Shown here one piece after another: positions 54,961 to 64,000 of a stretch of 64,000 nt of DNA. A model generated the notes under the pieces. The model did not search any database. It was not told where the DNA came from and was given only the letters and a program-made list of their open reading frames with translations. Each line of letters starts with the position of its first letter. Positions within the stretch are counted from its first letter, which is position 1. The DNA lies in NCBI RefSeq assembly GCF_900452865.1, contig NZ_UGOZ01000001.1:1426001-1490000 (forward strand), given 5' to 3'. The position numbers were made by a program, and so were the translations under genes. The stretch is from Legionella taurinensis (GTDB lineage: Bacteria; Pseudomonadota; Gammaproteobacteria; Legionellales; Legionellaceae).

Positions 54961-55365
54961 ATGCGAATTAACACGTTACTTGTGGCCCTTTTATTGTCCA
55001 TTACTACGCTTATCACGGGCTGCAGCAAGGATATCCCGCCCGGCGATTACGATTCATCCGAAGTGGGCAAAATTAAGAAAGTCGTACCGGGGGTGATTAT
55101 TTCCATGCGCCCAGTCCGGCTGCACAATAAAGAAGCTGAAATCGGTATTACTCCAGGTTCTCGCTCGACTGCACCCAGTTCGTCTTATTCCGACCCCACC
55201 ATGAATCGATCTCACGGGTTTGAATATGTGATTAAACTCAATAGCGGCAGCATTATTTCTGTGGTTCAGGCCGATACGGTCAAGCTGAAAGTCAAGCAGC
55301 CGATTTTAGTCATTTACGGCAGAAACACCCGCGTCGTTCCCGATCATGGCAGCAGCGATTATTAA
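54961..55365 (+). CDS. SlyB-like outer-membrane lipoprotein without glycine zipper
   Basis: A 134-residue lipoprotein with lipobox ITGC (Cys21). The start of the mature part (PPGDYDSSEVGKIKKVVPGVIISMRPVRL) and the end (YVIKLNSGSIISVVQADTVKLKVKQPILVIYG) align by eye with SlyB/Pcp. The Gly-rich zipper that normally lies between them is replaced by a short Ser/Pro/Thr segment. It is probably outer-membrane anchored; its function is unclear. Confidence 0.72.
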   Translation: MRINTLLVALLLSITTLITGCSKDIPPGDYDSSEVGKIKKVVPGVIISMRPVRLHNKEAEIGITPGSRSTAPSSSYSDPTMNRSHGFEYVIKLNSGSIISVVQADTVKLKVKQPILVIYGRNTRVVPDHGSSDY

Positions 55366-55408
55366 CAATGGGTGGTGCTATTCCGCCCACTGACAATTCC
55401 GCTCAAAA

Positions 55409-56956
<1,548 letters not shown>

Positions 56957-56957
<1 letters not shown>

Positions 56958-58537
56958 TGAGCAGTAATATCAAGCAGCAATGCCTTTTAATTCTTGATTT
57001 TGGTTCGCAATACACGCAATTGATTGCTCGCCGCGTGCGGGAAATGGGCGTTTACTGCGAAATACATCCCTATGATTTGGATAAAGCCGCGTTTAATGCA
57101 CTTTCGCCCTGCGGCATTATCCTTTCCGGGGGGCCATCCACCGTGACCTTAAGTTGCAACCCACGCGCCCCGGACTGGGTATTCACCTGCGGTTTGCCGG
57201 TGTTGGGAATTTGCTATGGCATGCAGACCATGGCGGTTCAGTTGGGTGGGGAAGTGCAATCGTCCAACCTGCGTGAGTTTGGTTATGCAGAACTGCGTTT
57301 GCATGGGCATACCGAATTATTGCACCACATTGAAGACAAGACCGACGCTGAGGGGCGGGCTTTGCTGGATGTGTGGATGAGTCATGGCGATAAAGTCACG
57401 CAACTGCCGCCCGGGTTTAAGGTTATCTGCGAAACGCGCAATGCGCCCATTGCCGGTATGGCCAATGATGAACGCCGCCTGTATGGTTTGCAATTCCATC
57501 CTGAAGTAACTCATACTGTGCAGGGTTTGCGCATATTGCAACGTTTTGTTGTTGATATTTGCCAGGCTAAAACCACCTGGACCGCCGATAATATTATTCA
57601 ACAGGCTATTGACACCATTCGCCAGCAGGTGGGTGATGAACAGGTATTGCTTGGACTTTCCGGCGGCGTGGATTCGTCGGTCGTCGCGGCCCTGCTGCAC
57701 CAGGCCATTGGTGATCAGCTGGTTTGTGTGTTTGTCGATACGGGTCTTTTACGCTTAAATGAAGCGGAACAGGTGATGGCCATGTTCGGTCAGCACATGG
57801 GTATTCGCATCATCGCCGTGAAGGCTGAAGACAGGTTTTTAGCGGCGTTGAAAGGGGTTGATTGCCCGGAAACAAAGCGGAAAATCATTGGCCGGACCTT
57901 CATTGAAGTCTTTGATGATGAGGCAAAAAAATTGCCTGGCGTCAAATGGCTTGCTCAGGGGACCATTTATCCCGACGTCATTGAGTCGGCCGCAACCAAA
58001 ACCAATGGTGCGGCGGTGGTGATTAAATCGCATCATAATGTGGGCGGCTTGCCAGACACCTTGAATCTAAAATTACTGGAACCGATTCGCGAATTATTCA
58101 AAGACGAGGTTCGCAAAATTGGTCTGGAACTGGGTTTGCCTTACGACATGGTTTACCGCCATCCATTCCCGGGGCCCGGCCTTGGCGTGCGCATTCTTGG
58201 TCAGGTCACTAAGGAGTATGCCGATATTTTAAGGCAGGCGGACGCTATTTTTCTTGATGAATTAAAGAACGAAGGCCTTTATCATAAAGTCAGTCAGGCT
58301 TTTGCCGTTTTTCTGCCGGTCAAAAGCGTGGGTGTGATGGGCGATGGCCGTCGTTATGATTTCGTGATTTGTCTTAGGGCGGTCGAAACCATCGATTTTA
58401 TGACAGCGCATTGGGCCCATTTACCCTGGGATTTTCTCGGGACTGTTTCCAATCGCATCATTAATGAGGTGGCGGGTGTGTCCCGGGTTACTTACGACAT
58501 ATCCGGCAAGCCGCCAGCGACGATTGAATGGGAATAA
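56957..58537 (+). CDS. guaA: GMP synthase (glutamine-hydrolysing)
   Basis: A 526-residue enzyme. The glutaminase domain has nucleophile Cys86 in GICYGMQ and the QFHPEVTHT motif. The ATP pyrophosphatase P-loop is GLSGGVDSS. The C-terminal dimerisation domain ends [16 protein letters not shown], the usual GuaA end. It aminates XMP to GMP and is coupled to guaB. Confidence 0.96.
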
Positions 58538-58986
58538 ACGACACCCACTGGATGCAAAAAGCCTATGAACTGGCATTGACGGCCAAACAAGCCGGCGAAG
58601 TGCCAGTTGGCGCTGTGCTTGTTGACAGCAATAATCAGTTGCTGGCGGCAGCCGGCAATCGCGTCATAACCCATAACGATCCCTGTGCTCATGCCGAAAT
58701 TCTGGCCCTTCGTGAAGCGGCACAAAAGCAGGCCAATTTTAGGCTGCTGGATACCACCTTGTACGTTACACTGGAGCCTTGCGCTATGTGTGCCGGCGCC
58801 ATGGTTCATGCGCGCATCAAACGCCTTGTTTTTGCTGCACGCGATGTGAAAGCCGGTGCGGCCGGCTCAGTATATAATTTGCTCAAAGGGTACCCCCTAA
58901 ATCACCCGGTGCAAATTGATGAAGGATTTCTTGAAGCGGAATGCTCCGCATTATTAAAAGAATTTTTTATGACTCGGCGCTCGTGA
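58528..58986 (+). CDS. tadA: tRNA adenosine deaminase TadA
   Basis: A 152-residue zinc deaminase with HAE (His55, Glu57) and PCAMC (Cys85, Cys88). The dimer-interface region [19 protein letters not shown] is also present. It makes inosine at the wobble position of tRNA-Arg(ACG). The gene overlaps guaA by 10 nt and its 3' end overlaps the convergent glnD by 20 nt. A second ATG at 58552 is possible. Confidence 0.92.
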   Translation: MGINDTHWMQKAYELALTAKQAGEVPVGAVLVDSNNQLLAAAGNRVITHNDPCAHAEILALREAAQKQANFRLLDTTLYVTLEPCAMCAGAMVHARIKRLVFAARDVKAGAAGSVYNLLKGYPLNHPVQIDEGFLEAECSALLKEFFMTRRS

Positions 58987-61549
58987 ATGCCGCCATCAAT
59001 TGGCTCTTCAATCGCTTTTTTTCTTCAGCATTCAGGGGTAAACCGTCCCGGGTTGAAATATAAAACATGTCTTCGACCCGTTCGCCTGCGGTAGCAATTT
59101 TAGCATTATGCAGGTGGAGTCCTTGTTCAGAAAAAATGCGGCTGACGGTCGCCAGCAAGCCGGGGCGATCGGTTGTTACCAAAAACAGGCAGGTATGCTG
59201 CTCCTGTTGTGCTTCAGTAAAGCTTATCTGCGGTTTAAATTTAAAATGGGCCTGGGTTCGGGACAAACGGCGCTTAATGCTTTTGGGTGGCGAGGAGTGC
59301 TTGCCCAGATGCTTTTTCAATGCGTCATGGATGGCTTTAATCTGCTCATTATTGGTCAAGGCCTGATGCTGTTCATCGAGAATAATATAGGTGTCCAAGT
59401 CAAACTGATGATCACAGGTTAAAATGGTTGCTTCCTGAATGGTGATGTAATGATTGCTGAGTACCGTGGTGGTAATTGTAAATCGCTCTTCTCGGTGCGG
59501 CATGTAAATGAAGACTTCGGTCCCCCCCTGGCTGTGGTGAGGCATGATGATGATCAACGGATACTGCTGGCAACTTAACATGGCCTCCGTGTGGCGGGCT
59601 ATCACTTCGGGTGGCTCGTGCAGAAAATACTTGCCTTTGATATGGACCCACAGATCAGTCACTTTTTTGTCGTCAATGCCCTTTTTCTTCAACAAGGCTA
59701 AGGCTTCCTGCTGGCGTTCGTTGATGAGGCTTTCTTCATCAGGGAGGTTTTTTTCCTGCTGCTGAACCCGGTAAGCCGCATGGTAAAGCTCTTTAAGCAG
59801 CGAATCTTTCCAACTGTTCCACAGGGTATGGTTGGTGGCACAAATGTCGGCGACGGTCAGCAAATAAAGGTAATCAAGGTAATGGGGTTTTGGCAGATGC
59901 TGACAAAACAGGCTGATGGTTTTGGGATCGTAAATATCCTGTCGTTGGGCTGTTTGCGACATGAGTAGATGGTGGCGCACAAGCCAGGTGACAAGATCTG
60001 AATCCTCTTTCAACAACTGATGCCGTGCAGCAAAGGCTTTCGCCTCCTCAGCACCCAGTTCCGAGTGATCGCCGCCCCGGCCTTTGGCAATGTCATGAAA
60101 GAGGGCCGCCAGGTAAAGGAGTTCACGTTTTTTAAGGGTAGCCATGAGCGATGCGGCCAGGGGAAAAGACGAGTTGTAGGCAGGATCAAGAAAACGAACC
60201 AGGTTGCGAATGACAAACAGGGTATGCTGATCCACGGTATACACATGAAATAAATCGTATTGCATCTGCCCGGTTACGGCGGCGAAACAATCCAGGTAAT
60301 GACCAAGCACGCCGTAGCGGTTCATGTGATGCAAGGCATAGTACGGGTTCTTTTCTTTAAACAGCTGGATAAATAACTGGGTTGCGGCAGGGCAGGAGCG
60401 AAATTTTTTATCCATTAAAAACAGGCACTGCCTAATCAGACGAATGGTACTGGCACGGACACCGGCAATGTCAGGACGTTTGGCTAGCCAGACAAACAAT
60501 TCAATGAGTGCCGGCGGGTGCTGACTGAAGACACGGGAGTGTTTTACTTCAATGTAATGATTCGACAACTGGAAGCGGCTGTCTAAGGGGGTAATCAATT
60601 GTTTTTCACGGTGAACGATGGCTTCTGAGAACCAATGCAGCAGCATTTCATTCAGTTCACGGATCCCTTTGATGTTTTTAAAGTAAAGTTTCATGAACTG
60701 TTCAATGGCCAGCGATTGCGGCGTATCCTCAAAGCCAAACAGGGCAGCCAGTTTCACCTGGTAGTCAAACAGCAGCCGCTCTTCCTGCTTGCCTGCAAGG
60801 GTATGAAGCCCAAAACGAACCCGCCAGAGAAAATGCTGGTAGTTCATTAACTGCTCGTATTCCTTGTCGGTAATGAAACCGCTGCTGATGCCGTCCGCCA
60901 GTTTTTTAATGCCGAAATGACGTTTGCCGATACTGAGCAGGATTTGCAAATCACGCAACCCGCCAGCACCCTGCTTGACGTTCGGCTCCAAATTGTAGGC
61001 GGTTTCACCGTATTTAATGTAGCGCTGCTTTTGCTCTTGCTGTTTGGCGAAAAAAAACTCATGGCTTGGCCAGATGTGTAATGGGTGGGTGTAGTATTGC
61101 AACTCTTCCATGAAACTGCCGCGGCCGCAAAGGAGATGCACGTCAAGAATACTGGAAATAACGCTTAAGTCCTGGCTGGCCAAGTCTGCGCAATCCTTGG
61201 GCGTGGTGATTTGATGACTAACATCGAGACCGATATCCCAACAATCCTGGATAAACGCCTGAGCACGCTGCAACTGGGGTTTGGTGACGTGAGGGCCATG
61301 CAATAAAAGTAAATCGATGTCTGAATGAAGCTGTAATTCGCGGCGGCCATAGCTGCCCAGCGCCAGAAGGCAAAAGGCATTGTCTTCGTGCAACTGGTGC
61401 TTCTGAAAGAGGAGCAATAAGGTTTCGTCAATAAAATGGACTAACTTGCGTGTGATGCTGGTGATGCTGGCTTTTTGACAAAATTCATTACACAGTTCTT
61501 CCTTGAACTGTTTGAGAGTCTGCTTGAGTACATGGCTACCGTTCTTCAT
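58967..61549 (-). CDS. glnD: GlnD, PII uridylyltransferase/uridylyl-removing enzyme
   Basis: An 860-residue nitrogen sensor. The nucleotidyltransferase domain has LGSYGRRELQLHSDIDLLLL. The HD domain has FHDIAKGRGGDHSELG. Two C-terminal ACT domains follow (EVFIYMPHREERFTITTTVL; LFLVTTDRPGLLATVSRIFSEQ). It modifies PII according to glutamine. The start overlaps the map stop by 14 nt, indicating cotranscription with map. Confidence 0.95.
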   Translation of the reverse strand: MKNGSHVLKQTLKQFKEELCNEFCQKASITSITRKLVHFIDETLLLLFQKHQLHEDNAFCLLALGSYGRRELQLHSDIDLLLLHGPHVTKPQLQRAQAFIQDCWDIGLDVSHQITTPKDCADLASQDLSVISSILDVHLLCGRGSFMEELQYYTHPLHIWPSHEFFFAKQQEQKQRYIKYGETAYNLEPNVKQGAGGLRDLQILLSIGKRHFGIKKLADGISSGFITDKEYEQLMNYQHFLWRVRFGLHTLAGKQEERLLFDYQVKLAALFGFEDTPQSLAIEQFMKLYFKNIKGIRELNEMLLHWFSEAIVHREKQLITPLDSRFQLSNHYIEVKHSRVFSQHPPALIELFVWLAKRPDIAGVRASTIRLIRQCLFLMDKKFRSCPAATQLFIQLFKEKNPYYALHHMNRYGVLGHYLDCFAAVTGQMQYDLFHVYTVDQHTLFVIRNLVRFLDPAYNSSFPLAASLMATLKKRELLYLAALFHDIAKGRGGDHSELGAEEAKAFAARHQLLKEDSDLVTWLVRHHLLMSQTAQRQDIYDPKTISLFCQHLPKPHYLDYLYLLTVADICATNHTLWNSWKDSLLKELYHAAYRVQQQEKNLPDEESLINERQQEALALLKKKGIDDKKVTDLWVHIKGKYFLHEPPEVIARHTEAMLSCQQYPLIIIMPHHSQGGTEVFIYMPHREERFTITTTVLSNHYITIQEATILTCDHQFDLDTYIILDEQHQALTNNEQIKAIHDALKKHLGKHSSPPKSIKRRLSRTQAHFKFKPQISFTEAQQEQHTCLFLVTTDRPGLLATVSRIFSEQGLHLHNAKIATAGERVEDMFYISTRDGLPLNAEEKKRLKSQLMAAFTSAES

Positions 61550-62300
61550 CGCGTAAGGTTAAAATTTCCACGCCGTCAGCCGTCACCAGCAAGGTGTGCT
61601 CCCATTGGGCTGATAAACTGTGATCTTTAGTGACCACGGTCCAATTGTCAGGCAATAGACGCGTTTGGTATTTACCGGTATTGATCATCGGCTCAATGGT
61701 GAATGTCATGCCTTCACGCAAGACCTCGCCGGTACCCGGCGTGCCATAATGCAAGACCTGCGGATCCTCATGAAAAATACGGCCAATGCCATGTCCACAA
61801 TATTCACGCACCACAGAGCAGCGGTTTTTTTCGGCATGAACCTGAATGGCATGACCAATGTCGCCCAGCCGTACACCCGGTTTGACCATTTCAATGCCAA
61901 TGAACAGGCATTCATGGGCCAGTTTAACCACATGTTTGGCTTTAACCGAGGGCGTTCCCACAATAAACATCTTGCTGGTATCGCCGTGATACCCATCTTT
62001 GATGACCGTCACGTCAATGTTGATGATATCGCCGTCTTTCAGGGCTTTTTTACCTGGAATGCCATGGCAGACAACATGGTTGATGGACGTGCAGATGGAT
62101 TTGGGGAAGCCGTTGTAACCCAGCGGAGCAGGAATGGCGTTCTGGACATTGACAATGTAATCATGGCAAATGGTGTTTAGCTCATCCGTGGTAACCCCTT
62201 CTTTGACATGATCGCCAATCATGGTCAGCACGTCACCTGCCAAACGGCCAGCGACACGCATTTTTTCAATTTCTTCAGGTGTTTTAATGGTTACTGCCAT
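61536..62300 (-). CDS. map: Methionine aminopeptidase, type I
   Basis: A 254-residue metallo-peptidase. Metal ligands lie in INIDVTVIKDGYHGDTS (two Asp), YCGHGIGRIFHEDP (His), MTFTIEPM (Glu) and SAQWEHTLLVT (Glu). It removes initiator Met from nascent proteins. It is divergent from rpsB across the Spy-like gene, a common arrangement for map and rpsB-tsf. Confidence 0.96.
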   Translation of the reverse strand: MAVTIKTPEEIEKMRVAGRLAGDVLTMIGDHVKEGVTTDELNTICHDYIVNVQNAIPAPLGYNGFPKSICTSINHVVCHGIPGKKALKDGDIINIDVTVIKDGYHGDTSKMFIVGTPSVKAKHVVKLAHECLFIGIEMVKPGVRLGDIGHAIQVHAEKNRCSVVREYCGHGIGRIFHEDPQVLHYGTPGTGEVLREGMTFTIEPMINTGKYQTRLLPDNWTVVTKDHSLSAQWEHTLLVTADGVEILTLRDEER

Positions 62301-62450
62301 AGTTTAAATCCAACCAAAAAAGTAAATAGTAGCATAAGTCATTCATTCCAGCATCATTATTCCCTGTTGGGGAGGGTAACTCGCTGGTAACATGAAGGGA
62401 ATTGGTCTTTACGACATCCAAACCGGTATGGCGGATCATGATGCAGAAAA

Positions 62451-62485
62451 AGTCTGGGTAAAAGCCCCAAGGCCGCACCCAGACT
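62451..62485. terminator. Hairpin between the Spy-like gene and map
   Basis: AGTCTGGGT (62451-62459) and ACCCAGACT (62477-62485) pair perfectly across a 17-nt GC-rich loop. It lies 15 nt beyond the stop of the minus-strand Spy-like gene. A second small stem (GGGG/CCCC) surrounds that stop codon. Confidence 0.5.
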
Positions 62486-62499
62486 CTAATGAGGAGGGG

Positions 62500-62949
62500 T
62501 TATGCCCCTTTGCATTGTTGTTTGTGCATCATTTTCTTAGCTTCCCATTCTTTCATCATGGACTGGAATTGCTGCTTTTGCTTGTCGTTGAGTATGTTGT
62601 AGATTTGATTTTTGGCTGAGATTTTCGCTTTGGTAATGGAACTTACCAGCGCGGCTTTTTGATTTGTCAGTTTGTTTAACGTGGCTTCATCGAGTTTGTC
62701 GCTGGTTACTAAGGCTTTTAACTGGCTGCGCAATTCCTTCATTTGTTGCCAGCTGGCTTTCATCGCGTCCCTGTTTTTCTCTTTAATGGCTTTGATTTGA
62801 GCCTGTTGATTGGCATCGAGTTGCAGTTCTTTATACATTTCACTCAAGCGGCCTTTGCAGGGGCAATTGCCATGTTGATTTGCATAGACGGCTTGCAGAG
62901 AGAGGAAAGAAACACAGGCGATGACAGTAATAAGAAGTTTTTTAAACAT
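62500..62949 (-). CDS. Spy/CpxP-like periplasmic protein
   Basis: A 149-residue protein with a signal peptide (cut near VYA-NQH, residue 23). A helical body follows (LSEMYKELQLDANQQAQIKAIKEKN, and ILNDKQKQQFQSMMKEWE). It resembles LTxxQ proteins such as Spy and CpxP, although the motif here is degenerate (LDANQ, LNDKQ). A GNCPC motif sits at the mature N terminus. GGAGG precedes the ATG at 62949; an upstream frame start at 63060 would bury the signal peptide. A chaperone or stress role is inferred. Confidence 0.75.
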   Translation of the reverse strand: MFKKLLITVIACVSFLSLQAVYANQHGNCPCKGRLSEMYKELQLDANQQAQIKAIKEKNRDAMKASWQQMKELRSQLKALVTSDKLDEATLNKLTNQKAALVSSITKAKISAKNQIYNILNDKQKQQFQSMMKEWEAKKMMHKQQCKGA

Positions 62950-63047
62950 GATAAAACCCTCCAGTTTGTTATTGTATCGTTTTGCATTATAGCGGGTGTT
63001 AATCACTATTTCTGCTTTTATTTTCAATCGAATTCCAGTGTTATTCA

Positions 63048-63076
63048 TTGCTGAATTCAAGTAAGTGTGTTATAAA
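63048..63076 (+). promoter_or_regulatory. Sigma-70 promoter of rpsB
   Basis: TTGCTG (63048-63053), a 17-nt spacer and TATAAA (63071-63076) form a good promoter. The transcript would have a leader of about 92 nt before the rpsB ATG. That leader includes GGGTCCCTTATGGGTACTG-like foldable sequence, which may hold an S2 autoregulatory element. Confidence 0.65.
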
Positions 63077-63175
63077 TACACCGCTTTTTAACGACACACA
63101 CGTTTCGTCACATGCAGTTGGGTCCCTTATGGGTACTGTATGGGAAGCGTGGAGGCATAACCCGGAGAACTTTAA

Positions 63176-63934
63176 ATGAATATTAGTATGCGAGAACTAT
63201 TGGAAGCGGGGGCCCATTTTGGCCACAGAACCCGTTTCTGGAATCCAAAAATGGTCGAATACATTTTTGGCTCAAGAAATAAAATCCATATTATTAACCT
63301 CGAAAAGACAATGCCCCGCTTAAATGACGCGACAAATTATGTCGGTCGTTTGGCTGCAAACAAGGCAAAAATTTTGTTTGTTGGTACTAAACGAGCAGCT
63401 CAGGAAAGCATCCGCGAACACGCCAAGCGTTGCGGCATGCCTTACGTGGATCACCGTTGGTTAGGCGGCATGCTGACAAACTGGAAAACAGTCCGTCAAT
63501 CCATTTTCCGTTTGAAAGAACTCAAGGAAATGCGTGACAAGGGCCTTTTTGCTTCTATGATTAAAAAAGAAGCGTTAATGCTGACCCGTGAACTGGAAAA
63601 ATTAGAGCGCAGTCTCGGTGGTATTGAAGACATGGGTGGTTTGCCCGATGCCCTGTTTGTGGTTGACGTTGGTTTTGAGCACATCGCTGTTGAAGAAGCT
63701 CGCCGTCTGAAGATTCCCGTCATTGGCGTAGTGGACACCAACAACAGCCCGGATAACATCGATTACGTTATCCCTGGAAACGACGATTCTATGCGTGCGG
63801 TTGATATCTATGTCCGTTGCATAGCTGATGCAATCCTTGATGCTAAACAAGGGAACACGGTTGGTGGTGTTTCATCTGATGCCGAGTTTGTTGAAATTTC
63901 TGTGGCTGAAAAAGAAGCAGATAAAGCAGACTAA
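63176..63934 (+). CDS. rpsB: Ribosomal protein S2
   Basis: A 252-residue S2 starting [59 protein letters not shown] and [24 protein letters not shown] are conserved. It is a 30S subunit protein. GGAGAA precedes the ATG. It is expected to be followed by tsf just beyond the window. Confidence 0.97.
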   Translation: MNISMRELLEAGAHFGHRTRFWNPKMVEYIFGSRNKIHIINLEKTMPRLNDATNYVGRLAANKAKILFVGTKRAAQESIREHAKRCGMPYVDHRWLGGMLTNWKTVRQSIFRLKELKEMRDKGLFASMIKKEALMLTRELEKLERSLGGIEDMGGLPDALFVVDVGFEHIAVEEARRLKIPVIGVVDTNNSPDNIDYVIPGNDDSMRAVDIYVRCIADAILDAKQGNTVGGVSSDAEFVEISVAEKEADKAD

Positions 63935-63949
63935 TATTTTTGTGATGAT

Positions 63950-63984
63950 AAAGGGGCACGCTGCATCAGTTGGCGTACCCCTTT
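63950..63984 (+). terminator. Hairpin between rpsB and the next gene (tsf expected)
   Basis: AAAGGGG-C-ACGC (63950-63961) pairs with GCGT-A-CCCCTTT (63973-63984) with one mismatch and an 11-nt loop, followed by one more T and then CGC. It may reduce transcription from rpsB into tsf. The window ends with TGTGGAGGAT (63991-64000), a strong ribosome-binding site for the next gene. Confidence 0.6.
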
Positions 63985-64000
63985 TCGCTATGTGGAGGAT

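Noticed and set aside
54821-55096. 91-codon plus-strand frame after gstA
   Set aside because: It begins inside the terminator hairpin and overlaps the SlyB-like gene out of frame.

Overview
The window reads as chromosomal DNA of a gammaproteobacterium, most likely a Legionella or close relative with a mid-range G+C content. The evidence is a large candidate Dot/Icm effector with a Lot/OTU-like protease signature and a PmrA-box-like promoter, a second effector-like protein with ankyrin-like repeats, a fused trpE-trpG gene, a flgA-flgM-flgN cluster, and GatCAB. The species cannot be named from this sequence. Most genes are core housekeeping genes in compact operons. There is no phage, no IS element and no CRISPR array.

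Layout. 1-3.4 kb: an inverted pair of DnaA boxes, a CoA-binding protein, a gamma-glutamylcyclotransferase-like protein, a small secreted protein and the OTU-like effector candidate. 3.4-7.5 kb: pilS-pilR (type IV pilus control) convergent with a RES/Xre toxin-antitoxin pair that has its own operators. 7.5-15.1 kb: an M48/TPR periplasmic protease (minus strand), then ribD-ribE-ribBA-ribH and pyrG-kdsA. 15.2-22.8 kb: a large secreted protein of unknown function, tRNA-Ser(UGA), bamD with a downstream secreted protein, rdgC, an outer-membrane barrel and an RlmI-like methyltransferase. 22.8-30.5 kb: a complete minus-strand histidine operon headed by a TrpR/YerC-like regulator and ending in a small DUF4286-like gene. 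30.5-38 kb: isochorismatase-like hydrolase and SDR, the second effector candidate, a Cys-rich secreted protein, flgA-flgM-flgN, cytochrome c5 and an L,D-transpeptidase. 38-51.8 kb: gatCAB, trpEG, a CLC antiporter, an Ugp-type ABC transporter lacking its binding protein, a DUF1189-like membrane protein, an alpha/beta hydrolase and FadE. 52.1-58.5 kb: minDE (no adjacent minC), panD, a 46-residue Cys-rich lipoprotein, a GST, a SlyB-like lipoprotein and guaB-guaA. 58.5-64 kb: tadA, glnD, map, a Spy/CpxP-like protein and rpsB, ending at the probable ribosome-binding site of tsf.

Regulation visible in the DNA. flgA has a good sigma-54 (-24/-12) promoter. flgM has a near-consensus sigma-28 promoter whose position forces a later flgM start codon. 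guaB is bracketed by a perfect 12-bp inverted repeat. The his operon starts with its likely own repressor and a palindrome. The RES/Xre pair carries two related near-palindromes. Protein function assignments rest on motif and family recognition by eye; no database search was run.
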